A stretch of 37,340 nucleotides of DNA from Lunatimonas sp. (GTDB taxonomy: Bacteria; Bacteroidota; Bacteroidia; Cytophagales; Cyclobacteriaceae), in contig NZ_JAFIEU010000024.1 of NCBI RefSeq assembly GCF_020832325.1, positions 1 to 37,340 of the forward strand, read 5' to 3'. The translations under genes were made by a program, and so were the position numbers. Shown here one piece after another: positions 1 to 8,042 of this stretch; position 1 is the first letter of the stretch; each line of letters starts with the position of its first letter. Below the pieces are notes generated by a model that saw only the letters and a list, made by a program, of their open reading frames with translations, ran no database searches and had not been told where the DNA came from.

Positions 1-1
1 C

Positions 2-55
2 CCACCGGATAAACCTGAACGGAGAGTCCATGAGAAAGGGGATTTTAAAAAATGA
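2..55 (+). CDS. possible C-terminal tail of a gene cut by the left edge
   Basis: Two plus-strand frames are open from the window edge. One ends at a TGA at 53-55 and would end in ...HEKGDFKK; the next ends at a TAA at 57-59 and would end in ...RKGILKNE. With 17-18 codons each, neither can be chosen over the other nor linked to a family. A minus-strand ATG at 31 could instead be the start of a gene leaving the window. Recorded only because something may be cut here. Confidence 0.2.
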   Translation, partial: PPDKPERRVHEKGDFKK

Positions 56-59
56 ATAA

Positions 60-292
60 ATAATTTTAACTACTTTGCACCTTCTTTTGGAGTGGCACCA
101 TTTGACCGAAAACGCTGGCATGGTCCGACCGAAATATCCAAATACACCCTATGATTCAAAATACCCTGCCTATAAGGCTCAATCTGTGTCTTGATTCGCT
201 CGATTTTTTCGTTCATTATTTCTGCATTTCACTACCGGTGTCCTGAATATTTCCTTGAACAACCGGCGTCCTTGAAAAATTCAACCCAAAGT
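60..292. other. intergenic stretch without a recognised gene
   Basis: No convincing gene is seen. The stretch holds TACTTTGCAC (71-80), which resembles the Bacteroidota -7 box but is one base short of TAnnTTTG and has no TTG at the -33 distance. It also holds an octamer GACCGAAA present twice about 23 bases apart, and an imperfect direct repeat, ACCGGTGTCCTGAA near 234 and ACCGGCGTCCTTGAA near 262. Any plus-strand transcript would run into the ppsA terminator. Confidence 0.4.
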
Positions 293-328
293 AAAAAACA
301 GGGTAAAGCACTTTTTGTTTACCCTTTT
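293..328 (-). terminator. intrinsic terminator of ppsA
   Basis: An 8-bp perfect stem AGGGTAAA/TTTACCCT (300-307 and 318-325) closes a 10-base loop. On the minus strand it is followed by a T-rich run (complement of 293-298), about 20 bases after the ppsA stop codon. On the plus strand it is followed by TTTT, so it may also stop transcripts arriving from the left. Confidence 0.7.
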
Positions 329-342
329 CGAACTTGTTTTGG

Positions 343-2709
343 TCACGATTCGGCATGTCGGATATTCTCTATCCCCCTCAGCAACGCATCGGGGTTAAAA
401 GAAATGCTATCTATTCCCTGATTTACTAAGAAGCGGGCAAAGTCGGGATGGTCACTGGGTGCCTGTCCGCATAAGCCAATTTTCTTTCCATTCTTCTTGG
501 CTGCTTGGATCACCGAAGAAAGCATGAAGGTAACCGCCTCGTTGCTTTCGTCAAACAAGTCCGCCACGATGGCCGAGTCCCGGTCTATTCCCAAGGTAAG
601 TTGGGTGAGATCATTGGATCCAATGGAAAACCCATCAAAGATTTCCGAAAATGCCTCTGCCAATATCACATTGCTGGGTATTTCTGCCATGACATACACT
701 TCCAGACCATTCTTGCCACGTTCCAAACCAAAATCAGCCATAACATCCAACACACGTTTTCCTTCTTCTACAGTCCGGCAAAATGGAATCATCACCTTCA
801 CATTCGTAAACCCCAGTTCATCCCGTAGTACCCGGACGGCCTCGCATTCCAGCCCGAAACCTTCCTTGTACCGGTCGTTATAATACCTAGATGCGCCTCG
901 GAAGCCCAGCATGGGATTCTCCTCGGTCGGCTCAAAGGATCCCCCTCCTATCAGCTGGGCATATTCATTGGTTTTGAAATCACTCATACGGACGATCACC
1001 TCTTTCGGATAAAATGCAGCGGCCACAATCGCCAAGTGCTCCGAAAGCGTCTCCACGAAATAGCGCTTCTTGTCCTCGTAGTTTTGGGTGATCGCTGCAA
1101 TGGCTCGCTTATCATTTCCATCAGGGAGCGATGCATACTGTACGAGTGCCATGGGATGAATCTGGATCGTGTTCGTTATTATAAACTCCATTCGAAGCAA
1201 ACCCACTCCTTCGTTGGGGTAAAAAGAAAGGCGAAAGGCTTTAAACGGATCTGCCAGGATAAACATCGGTTTGGTTTTGGTCGGCTCCATCACTTCCAGA
1301 TTCACTTCCTTTTCAGACCATTCCAGCTTTCCCTCATAAATTATACCTTCATCTCCCTCGATACATGAAACCGTAATCACCTGCCCATCCTGCAGCTTAT
1401 CGGTTGCATCGCCGGTTCCGACTATCGCATGAATTCCCAGTTCCCTTGCCACAATTGAGGCGTGGCTGGTTCTTCCGCCCTTGTTGGTCACAATGCTGAC
1501 CGCTTTCCGAAGCATGGCGTTCCAATCGGGGTTGGTAATATCTGCCACGATAATATCGCCTTCCTGCACTTTGGGGGCATCTGCCAGCGACCTAACAATG
1601 CACACCCTCCCGCTACCAATTTTTGCACCGACAGCCTTGCCCTTCAGCAGTGGCTTTGCCTTGCTATGTAGGGTATACTCGGTGATGCTCACACCCGTGT
1701 GCTGCCCGTGAACCGTCTCCGGCCTTGCCTGAACAATAAATAACTCATCGGTGATACCATCTTTTGCCCATTCTATATCCATAGGCATGCCATAGTGCAG
1801 CTCAATCTGCCGACTCCAAGCGGCCAATACCTCCACTTCAGCGAGCGACAAGGAGAAACTGTTTCGCTCCGATTGGCTTGTCCTGACATTTAGTACGGGC
1901 TTCTCCCCGCGCTGCCCATACACCATCTTATTTTCCTTCTCCCCCAACCTCTTGTAGATCACAGATTGCCTGGCATGTACGCCTATAGATGGCTTAAAGG
2001 CATAAAACTCATCTGGATTGACCGCTCCCTGAACCACATTTTCGCCCAAGCCCCAAGCAGCGGTCAAATAAATAATGTTGTCAAAACCAGTTTCCGGATC
2101 AATGGTAAATATGACCCCTGCACTTCCCTTATCGGACCTTACCATTCGCTGTACACCTACGGACAGGTAGACATGCATGTGGTCAAACCCATTATCTATT
2201 CGGTATTTGATTGCGCGGTCATTGAATAGGGAGATATAACACCGATGCACCGCACGAAGAACCTCCTCCTTCCCTTCAATATTCAAAAAGCTATCGTGCT
2301 GTCCGGCAAAGCTCGCTGTAGGAAGATCCTCAGCCGTTGCCGAGCTGCGAACGGCCACCGAAATGGCCTTGCCTTCAGACAAAGCGCGAAATGCCTGCAA
2401 GTATTCCTCCTGCATGTGGCCCGAAAATTTCCCGGAACTGATCAATTCACGACAGTTTTTGCCAACCTCCGCCAGATTGCTCAGCTTTTCGGTATCCAGC
2501 TGATCAAGTTGGTGCTGGAGCTTATTAAAAAGATCATTTTCATCCAAGAAGTGCCTATAGGCCTCGGCAGTTGTGGCAAAGCCGTCCGGAATTCGAATAC
2601 CAAATGGCTGAAGAGCATGAATCATCTCTCCCAAGGAGGCATTTTTACCTCCTACGGAGGACACATCTGTATTTCGTAGTGCTTGGAAGGGTATCGTGTA
2701 GGTAGACAT
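343..2709 (-). CDS. ppsA: phosphoenolpyruvate synthase
   Basis: Makes phosphoenolpyruvate from pyruvate and ATP (products AMP and phosphate), the entry step of gluconeogenesis from three-carbon substrates; cytosolic. The 788 residues match the usual length of the family. An N-terminal PPDK-type ATP-binding domain (about 1-330, with VGGKNASLGEM near 19-29) is followed by the phosphohistidine domain with GGRTSHASIVARELG, the phosphorylated residue being His416, and a C-terminal PEP/pyruvate-binding barrel with GSNDLTQLTLGIDRD and the catalytic GLCGQAPS (Cys747). The ATG is followed directly by the conserved N-terminus. It stands alone, divergent from the efflux operon, and has its own terminator. 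Pyruvate phosphate dikinase is less likely because the protein is shorter than that family (about 870 residues). Confidence 0.95.
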   Translation of the reverse strand: MSTYTIPFQALRNTDVSSVGGKNASLGEMIHALQPFGIRIPDGFATTAEAYRHFLDENDLFNKLQHQLDQLDTEKLSNLAEVGKNCRELISSGKFSGHMQEEYLQAFRALSEGKAISVAVRSSATAEDLPTASFAGQHDSFLNIEGKEEVLRAVHRCYISLFNDRAIKYRIDNGFDHMHVYLSVGVQRMVRSDKGSAGVIFTIDPETGFDNIIYLTAAWGLGENVVQGAVNPDEFYAFKPSIGVHARQSVIYKRLGEKENKMVYGQRGEKPVLNVRTSQSERNSFSLSLAEVEVLAAWSRQIELHYGMPMDIEWAKDGITDELFIVQARPETVHGQHTGVSITEYTLHSKAKPLLKGKAVGAKIGSGRVCIVRSLADAPKVQEGDIIVADITNPDWNAMLRKAVSIVTNKGGRTSHASIVARELGIHAIVGTGDATDKLQDGQVITVSCIEGDEGIIYEGKLEWSEKEVNLEVMEPTKTKPMFILADPFKAFRLSFYPNEGVGLLRMEFIITNTIQIHPMALVQYASLPDGNDKRAIAAITQNYEDKKRYFVETLSEHLAIVAAAFYPKEVIVRMSDFKTNEYAQLIGGGSFEPTEENPMLGFRGASRYYNDRYKEGFGLECEAVRVLRDELGFTNVKVMIPFCRTVEEGKRVLDVMADFGLERGKNGLEVYVMAEIPSNVILAEAFSEIFDGFSIGSNDLTQLTLGIDRDSAIVADLFDESNEAVTFMLSSVIQAAKKNGKKIGLCGQAPSDHPDFARFLVNQGIDSISFNPDALLRGIENIRHAES

Positions 2710-2840
2710 GATAGTTTATCTTGGGTTTCTTACGGATGAGTGAATATACGCGCGCAAAAAGTCAAAAAACATGACCTATATCAGATATTAAACTGAATTT
2801 CAATCAGCTGTAGGCCACACCCGGTGATATCCTGCTGTAT

Positions 2841-2859
2841 AGTCGGGATTCGACCGACT
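2841..2859. promoter_or_regulatory. inverted repeat in the ppsA / efflux-operon divergent gap
   Basis: AGTCGG and CCGACT form a perfect 6-bp inverted repeat with a 7-base spacer, in the 248-base gap between divergent ppsA and the efflux operon. Two imperfect -7-like boxes lie just downstream on the plus strand, AATCTTTG (2868-2875) and CAGATTTG (2884-2891), each one base off TAnnTTTG. The repeat could be an operator for the efflux operon, but only its position supports this. Confidence 0.25.
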
Positions 2860-2957
2860 TAGCTCGGAATCTTTGCCCTTTTTGCCACAGATTTGCGTGC
2901 CAGTCCTACCATTTCGTTGGATATTATAGTAACTTCACTCGCTCAAAACACAGCAGC

Positions 2958-4046
2958 ATGAAATCTATCGTCATCCTTCTTTTGCTATTTTTATGGATGG
3001 GTCTTTTATCCTGCGGGTCATCCGGCGAACGTACCTATCCCCAACGCGAGCATATTACCGAATCTGTCTATGCCTCCGGGTCTATCAAGGCCCGCTGCCA
3101 GTACCAGGCATTCACCAATGCGGTCGGGACTGTTCAGGAAGTATTCGTATCGGAAGGAGACACCGTAAGGGAGGGAACACCCATCCTATCAATCTTCAAT
3201 GAATCGGCAAGGCTTAATCGCGAAACGGCCGAGCTTAACCGTGCCTTTGCAGACAAACAGACCAATGAAACCAAACTTCGGGACTTGGAAATAACAATTG
3301 CTTACACCAAAGCAACGTATCAAAACGATTCCTTACTTTACCAGCGCCAACAGCGCCTAAGAGACCAGGGAATTGGCACCGCGGTAGAGCTGGAGCAGCG
3401 ACAGCTAGCCTTCGAAAATTCAAAATCCTCGCTAGAAGGATTACAAATTCGGCGCATTGATCTTCTTAGAGAACTGGAGTTCAACGAACGCAGTGCCTCC
3501 AAGAACCTCGCCATCACCCGCGCATTGGAAAGCGATCTGATCCTAAAAAGTCAGGTGACCGGCAAGGTATATGCCCTTCTCAAGGAAAAGGGAGAAATGG
3601 TCAATGCCCAAACGCCGCTGGCAATAATCGGCAGTGCTGACGAGTTTTTACTCGAAATGCAGGTGGATGAATTCGATATCGTAAAGGTGAAGCGGGGACA
3701 GACTATCCTGATAACTATGGACAGCTACCGTGGGGAAACGTTTGAGGGAATAGTCACCAAAATAAATCCATTGATGGACGAAAGAAGCAAGAGCTTTCAA
3801 GTAGAAGGAACGTTCATCCGGCAGCCCCCGGTCCTTTATCCCAACCTAACACTGGAAGCAAACATCGTGATCCAACGTAAAGAAAATGCCCTGACCCTGC
3901 CAAGAGCCTTTATACTCAATGAAAGCCAAGTAATTAGCGCTAGCGGGGATACCCTTTCGGTTCAGTTGGGTATAAAGGACTACCAAAAAGCCGAAATAAT
4001 CTCAGGATTAGACGAAAAAACCGAGGTTAAAAAACCGGCCCGATGA
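2958..4046 (+). CDS. HlyD/RND-type periplasmic adaptor lipoprotein of an ABC efflux system
   Basis: Membrane-fusion (adaptor) subunit that would link the inner-membrane ABC transporter encoded downstream to an outer-membrane channel. The N-terminus is a lipoprotein signal with lipobox LLSC (Cys19). Next comes the first half of a biotinyl-lipoyl-like domain (TVQEVFVSEGDTVREGTPIL, about 56-75), a long alpha-helical hairpin rich in Glu, Gln and Arg (about 80-190), the second lipoyl half (VTGKVYALLKEKGEMV) and a beta-barrel domain (about 230-310). The 362 residues are normal for the family. It is first in a three-gene set with permease and ATPase, as in MacA-MacB-like systems. No outer-membrane TolC-like partner is encoded nearby. 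Substrate unknown. Confidence 0.88.
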   Translation: MKSIVILLLLFLWMGLLSCGSSGERTYPQREHITESVYASGSIKARCQYQAFTNAVGTVQEVFVSEGDTVREGTPILSIFNESARLNRETAELNRAFADKQTNETKLRDLEITIAYTKATYQNDSLLYQRQQRLRDQGIGTAVELEQRQLAFENSKSSLEGLQIRRIDLLRELEFNERSASKNLAITRALESDLILKSQVTGKVYALLKEKGEMVNAQTPLAIIGSADEFLLEMQVDEFDIVKVKRGQTILITMDSYRGETFEGIVTKINPLMDERSKSFQVEGTFIRQPPVLYPNLTLEANIVIQRKENALTLPRAFILNESQVISASGDTLSVQLGIKDYQKAEIISGLDEKTEVKKPAR

Positions 4047-4209
4047 AATCGAGCCTGCCTACCGGACGAGCAGGGATTCCATCTGATCATTAAAAATCAA
4101 ATATAGACACATGAAATCAAGCATGACGTAGCCGTCACACACTGGGATGACTATAAACCATGCGAGATTCCATCTGACCATTAAAAATCAACTATAGACA
4201 GATGAAATT
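4043..4209 (+). repeat. tandem duplication of a start region between adaptor and permease
   Basis: Two units of 68 bases (4043-4110) and 91 bases (4111-4201) both begin with ATGAAATC(G/A)AGC and both end with a block of the form GATTCCATCTGA-CATTAAAAATCAA-TATAGACA. The end blocks plus following start codons (4075-4118 and 4166-4209) match at 40 of 44 positions. A third ATGAAAT at 4202 is the real permease start. The first ATG overlaps the adaptor stop codon (ATGA). The two upstream copies open only short frames of 16 and 6 codons. This looks like expansion of an originally overlapping junction. Confidence 0.85.
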
Positions 4210-5461
4210 CTCCCTAATAATCGATATAGCCAAATCCCTGATGGGCGCACGCCTGAAGCAGACGGCTATCGCGGCAACGGGCGTGGTGTTCAGCATCACC
4301 ATGTTCGTTGCTCTTCTGGGATTTATGAACGGTCTGAACAAATTGTTGGATGGATTGATCCTCAATCGCACAGCGCATATACGCTTCTATAACGACATAA
4401 AGCCCAGCTCAAACCAACCCATCGAGCTGGATCAACGCTTTGGCTCCTTTTATAACATCATCCGATCTATCAAGCCTGCCGCCAGCCGGTTGAACATATA
4501 TGACAACGAAGCCATTATGAAAACGCTGAGAATGGATCCAAGGGTTCTTGGCGTTGCGCCCAAACTTTCCTCTCAGGTTTTTTATAATGTGGGTACCATT
4601 GACATCACCGGCATCATTGACGGCATAGAGGTAGAAGAAGAAAACCGTCTATTCGCTTTCAGCGATTATGTAACCGTCGGGAATTTTATTGACCTAAAAA
4701 ATACTGCTAACAGCATCATCTTGGGAAAGGGGGTGGCCGATAGGATCATGGCTGATATTGGCGATGTCGTGCAGGTCACTACCTCCCAAGGCAACCGGAT
4801 CCAACTAAAAGTCGTCGGTTATTTCCAGTCTGGACTGGGTGACTTGGACAATGTTCAAAGTTATGCGGCCATTTCAACCGTCCAAAAAATGCTTGGTGAG
4901 CCCGCTTCGTTCGTGACGGATATCCAGGTGAAGCTAAACGATTTCACGTTGGCCCCCGCCATGGCGACGGAATACCGTGAGATATTCCAGATTGATGCGG
5001 ATGACATCCAAACGGTAAATGCGCAGTTCGAGACAGGAACACAGATCAGGACCTTGATCAGCTACGCCGTAGGCATCACGCTGCTCGTAGTGTCTGGATT
5101 TGGTATCTACAACATACTAAACATGATGATTTATGAAAAAATGGACACCATTGCCATCCTAAAGGCAATTGGGTTTTCCGGTACTGACGTCAATCGAATA
5201 TTCATCACGATCGCGCTGACGATAGGTGTAATTGGAGGAGCTCTGGGACTGGTTTTTGGCTTTCTCGCTGGTTTGGGTATTGAACGGATTCCGTTTGAAA
5301 CGGAAGCACTTCCCACTGTAAAAACCTTCCCGGTAGATTTCAACCCTAAGTATTACCTAATAGGTGGTATTTTCAGCCTGATTACCACCTACCTTGCTGG
5401 CTATTTCCCGGCGAAAAAGGCTAGTGGTGTCGATCCTGTTGAAATCATCAGAGGAAAATAA
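4202..5461 (+). CDS. ABC transporter permease, FtsX/MacB type
   Basis: Inner-membrane subunit of an ABC system of the LolC/MacB mechanotransmission kind, which moves lipoproteins, peptides or drugs from the periplasm rather than across the inner membrane. The topology is typical: one transmembrane segment near 20-44, a large periplasmic domain of the MacB_PCD type (about 50-275), then three C-terminal segments (about 283-310, 333-360 and 385-410) of the FtsX domain with the NILNMMIYEKMDTIAILKAI signature. The protein ends with the usual KKASGVDPVEIIRGK. The 419 residues fit. The ATP-binding protein follows after 101 bases. The start codon lies inside the third copy of the duplicated start block. 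Confidence 0.9.
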   Translation: MKFSLIIDIAKSLMGARLKQTAIAATGVVFSITMFVALLGFMNGLNKLLDGLILNRTAHIRFYNDIKPSSNQPIELDQRFGSFYNIIRSIKPAASRLNIYDNEAIMKTLRMDPRVLGVAPKLSSQVFYNVGTIDITGIIDGIEVEEENRLFAFSDYVTVGNFIDLKNTANSIILGKGVADRIMADIGDVVQVTTSQGNRIQLKVVGYFQSGLGDLDNVQSYAAISTVQKMLGEPASFVTDIQVKLNDFTLAPAMATEYREIFQIDADDIQTVNAQFETGTQIRTLISYAVGITLLVVSGFGIYNILNMMIYEKMDTIAILKAIGFSGTDVNRIFITIALTIGVIGGALGLVFGFLAGLGIERIPFETEALPTVKTFPVDFNPKYYLIGGIFSLITTYLAGYFPAKKASGVDPVEIIRGK

Positions 5462-5562
5462 CCACCAATGCCAGGTTCTGCAAATGGAAAACCCTTACAG
5501 AAACGCCACCGGAACCAATACCGTCTTTACGTAGCACTACAAGACTATTCCCACAAAACACC

Positions 5563-6246
5563 ATGGAAGGAAGACTCGTTTTAGAAGCCAAAGGAGTAAA
5601 CAAGTATTTCTATAGCCCAGACAAAACGCAGGTGCTTAAGCATGTAAGTTTTCAAGTGAAGCGAGGGGAATTTGTTTCTGTCATGGGCAAATCGGGATGC
5701 GGAAAATCGACGCTGCTGTATATCATGTCCACCATGGATACAGATTATGAAGGAGAGATCCGCATTGACGGAGAGCTAATCACTGGAAAATCAGCCAACT
5801 ACCTTTCCGCTATACGGAATCAAAAAATCGGTTTCGTCTTCCAGTTTCACTATCTTTTGAATGAATTTTCGGTATTGGAGAATGTGATGATCCCAGGTCT
5901 AAAGCTCGACCAAAAACCCCGACAAGAACTGGAACACATTGCCATGGAAAAACTGCGCATTTTCGACATGCAAGACCATGCGCTGAAAAAAGCCAATCAA
6001 TTGTCAGGAGGACAAAAACAGCGCGTGGCCATAGCCCGTGCACTGATGAATGACCCTTTGCTGATTATGGGTGATGAACCCACCGGTAATCTGGACAAAA
6101 AAAACTCCGATATCGTCTTTAATATTTTCAAAGAGCTCGCAGCAGAATTTCACCAAACGATGTTGATTGTAACCCATGATCCTGAATTTGCAGACGGGAC
6201 TGACCGAACCATTGAGATGGAGGATGGCTATGTTATTCGCCAGTAA
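5563..6246 (+). CDS. ABC transporter ATP-binding protein, LolD/MacB type
   Basis: Cytosolic ATPase that powers the preceding permease. All motifs are present: Walker [11 protein letters not shown] near residue 43, Q-loop in [11 protein letters not shown], signature [15 protein letters not shown], Walker [14 protein letters not shown] and the H-loop VTHD. The 227 residues match the stand-alone LolD/FtsE/MacB-like class. It is the last gene of the efflux set. A weak hairpin (CTCT/AGAG, about 6252-6263, then TTTT) follows the stop codon but is not a convincing terminator. Confidence 0.93.
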   Translation: MEGRLVLEAKGVNKYFYSPDKTQVLKHVSFQVKRGEFVSVMGKSGCGKSTLLYIMSTMDTDYEGEIRIDGELITGKSANYLSAIRNQKIGFVFQFHYLLNEFSVLENVMIPGLKLDQKPRQELEHIAMEKLRIFDMQDHALKKANQLSGGQKQRVAIARALMNDPLLIMGDEPTGNLDKKNSDIVFNIFKELAAEFHQTMLIVTHDPEFADGTDRTIEMEDGYVIRQ

Positions 6247-6317
6247 ATCCCCTCTAGGTAGAGATTTTCCGGGCTGTTTAGGGAACTGGGGGCCGAAAAA
6301 AATACAGAAAAATGGGT

Positions 6318-6345
6318 AAAAAAAACGGTCAAGTTTCCTTGACCG
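6318..6345 (-). terminator. intrinsic terminator of the histone-H1-like gene
   Basis: A perfect 8-bp stem CGGTCAAG/CTTGACCG (6326-6333 and 6338-6345) with a 4-base loop is followed, on the minus strand, by eight T (complement of 6318-6325). It starts 9 bases after the stop codon of the small minus-strand gene. Confidence 0.85.
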
Positions 6346-6353
6346 CCTAGTAA

Positions 6354-6530
6354 TTACTCCGCATTTTTAATATCCTGTACTTCCTTGCGAATATCCTGAG
6401 CAAGGTTTTTCAGGTCTTGCAGCCCTTTTCTCACCCGAGTACCAGCTGCCTGGTTCTTTTTTTCATAGAATTTCTCAAAGTCATCCTCCATGGACATGAC
6501 GAGGTCCTTAATTTCACTGAATCTGCTCAT
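6354..6530 (-). CDS. histone H1-like small protein (Hc1-like family)
   Basis: A 58-residue, highly charged, probably all-helical protein. I recognise the pattern FEKFYEKKNQAAGTRVRKG followed by LKNLAQDIRKEVQD as that of small Bacteroidota proteins usually annotated as histone H1 / Hc1-like; their role, presumably in nucleoid or nucleic-acid binding, is poorly established. I chose the ATG at 6530 (MSRFSEI); a TTG two codons upstream would add two residues but is less likely. It has its own terminator and lies 45 bases downstream of the alpha-oxoamine synthase gene, on the same strand. Confidence 0.75.
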   Translation of the reverse strand: MSRFSEIKDLVMSMEDDFEKFYEKKNQAAGTRVRKGLQDLKNLAQDIRKEVQDIKNAE

Positions 6531-6575
6531 AGTCAAAAGTATTAAAGTTGATAAAGGTTTAATATAGTGTACAGG

Positions 6576-7826
6576 TTATTCACCAAAGGAAGTAGCTAGT
6601 TCGGTCTGATTGTAGTAGCCACTGGCAAGCTTCTCTTTAATAGCCTCAAATGCCGCAATGGTCTCTGCCACATCATCCAGCGAATGGACAGCAGTAGGAA
6701 TCAACCGGAGAATGATCATCCCTTTTGGCACTACCGGATAAATTACTACCGAGCAGAATATGTTATAATTTTCACGTAGATCCTTACTTAGCGTGGCAGC
6801 CTCTCCAACGGTACCGTTAAGCACCACCGGTGTAACGGGTGATGTGGTTGTTCCTATACTAAACCCTTTTTCACGCAGTCCATTTTGGAGTGCATTCACC
6901 ACCTTCCAGAGATTTTCCTTCAGTTCTGGCATCGTCCTTAGCATTTCCAGACGCTTCAAAGTACCCTCCACATAGATCATGGGAAGTGATTTGGCAAAAA
7001 TCTGAGAACGCATATTGTATTTCAGGTACAAAATAACCTGCTCGTCTCCAGCGATAAAACCTCCAATTCCCGCCATGGATTTAGCGAAGGTGGAGAAATA
7101 TAGGTCAATTTCGTCCTGAACACCCTGTGCTTCACCAGCTCCGGCACCTGTCGCTCCCATCGTTCCAAAACCATGGGCATCATCCACCAATATTCGGAAA
7201 GAATATTTCTGCTTCAATGCAGCGATTTCTTTCAGGTTACCCATGTTGCCGGTCATCCCAAAAACGCCCTCTGTGATCACCAAAATACCTCCTCCGGTCT
7301 CAGCCGTCAACCTCTCCGCACGCTTAAGTTGCTTCTCGAGGTTCTCCATATCGTTGTGGGGAAAGACAAACCGCTTACCCATATGCATACGCAAGGCATC
7401 TATGATACAAGCATGGCACTCGGCATCGTAAACGATCACATCCTTACGGTCAACCAAGGAGTCAATCACACTCATGATGCCCTGATACCCGTAGTTGAGG
7501 ACATAGGCCTTCTCCTTGCCTACAAACTTGGCCAGTTCATCCTCCAATTTTTCGTGTAAGTCCGTCTGCCCAGACATCATACGAGCCCCCATAGGGTACG
7601 CTGCCCCCCATTTAGCGGCAGCATCTGCATCGACTTTCCTTACCTCAGGGTGATTGGCCAGACCCAAGTAATTATTAAGACTCCACGTAAGTACTTCCTT
7701 ACCCTGAAACCTCATCCTTGGGGCAATCTCTCCTTCCAATTTCGGAAACATGAAATAACCTTCTGACCTCCCTGAATGCTTGCCCAATGGCCCGAGGTTG
7801 GTCTGTAACTTTTCAAATAGATCCAA
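6576..7826 (-). CDS. alpha-oxoamine synthase (serine palmitoyltransferase / cysteate acyltransferase-like)
   Basis: A PLP enzyme that condenses an amino acid with an acyl-CoA or acyl-ACP with loss of CO2. The 416 residues hold the fold-type I core: His138 in ECHACIID, which stacks on PLP, LVDDAHGFGTMG (Asp215/Asp216 and His218), and the PLP lysine Lys249 in TFAKSMAGIGG. In Bacteroidota this class includes serine palmitoyltransferase (sphingolipids) and cysteate fatty acyltransferase (capnine-type sulfonolipids); residues alone do not let me choose. 2-amino-3-ketobutyrate CoA ligase and biotin-pathway BioF are alternatives, but no biotin or threonine genes are nearby. The start codon is TTG: there is no in-frame ATG near it, and MDLFEKL is the N-terminus I know from homologues. 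Confidence 0.85.
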   Translation of the reverse strand: MDLFEKLQTNLGPLGKHSGRSEGYFMFPKLEGEIAPRMRFQGKEVLTWSLNNYLGLANHPEVRKVDADAAAKWGAAYPMGARMMSGQTDLHEKLEDELAKFVGKEKAYVLNYGYQGIMSVIDSLVDRKDVIVYDAECHACIIDALRMHMGKRFVFPHNDMENLEKQLKRAERLTAETGGGILVITEGVFGMTGNMGNLKEIAALKQKYSFRILVDDAHGFGTMGATGAGAGEAQGVQDEIDLYFSTFAKSMAGIGGFIAGDEQVILYLKYNMRSQIFAKSLPMIYVEGTLKRLEMLRTMPELKENLWKVVNALQNGLREKGFSIGTTTSPVTPVVLNGTVGEAATLSKDLRENYNIFCSVVIYPVVPKGMIILRLIPTAVHSLDDVAETIAAFEAIKEKLASGYYNQTELATSFGE

Positions 7827-7906
7827 TGCTATAATTGTTTTTGTAAAACAAAACGGAATTTAAAATTCGCTTGAATTTTAACCCTCAAAACTAACACAAA
7901 ATCCAC

Positions 7907-7933
7907 TTGGACGCAAAAAAACTGCTACTTTTA
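7907..7933 (+). promoter_or_regulatory. candidate promoter for accC-maf
   Basis: TTG (7907-7909), then 16 bases, then TACTTTTA (7926-7933), one base off the Bacteroidota -7 box TAnnTTTG. It sits in the divergent gap and would give a leader of about 100 bases before the accC ATG. Match is imperfect. Confidence 0.3.
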
Positions 7934-8042
7934 GCGGATTCTTTCCGTTTACCGATGAATTTTGGCTAGTTTAGCAACAACGCTTTTTGGGCAAAAGCTG
8001 CTAACCAAGCACCTGCAAAAAGAAATAGAAAAACGGGATTTT

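Noticed and set aside
1-40. Possible other end of the right-edge group II intron at the left edge
   Set aside because: No domain V or VI pattern nor a typical 5' intron start (GUGYG) is present in the first 60 bases.
191-421. A 76-codon plus-strand frame overlapping the ppsA 3' end
   Set aside because: It crosses the ppsA terminator and antisense coding sequence, and its composition shows no protein-like pattern.
2841-2859. Possible tRNA T-arm remnant on the minus strand (GTCGG-TCGAATC-CCGAC)
   Set aside because: It is one base short of the normal TTCGAAT loop pattern, and no anticodon arm, D arm or acceptor stem can be built around it. It is kept only as an inverted repeat.
5468-5581. A 37-codon frame starting MPGSANGKPLQK between permease and ATPase genes
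   Set aside because: It runs into the start of the ATPase gene in another frame, has no recognisable features and no spacing typical of this operon; probably chance.
6531-6545. TACTTTTG-like -7 box on the minus strand just before the histone-H1-like gene
   Set aside because: It would end only 5 bases before the ATG and so require a leaderless transcript; no TTG is present at -33. Read-through from the synthase gene 45 bases upstream is simpler.
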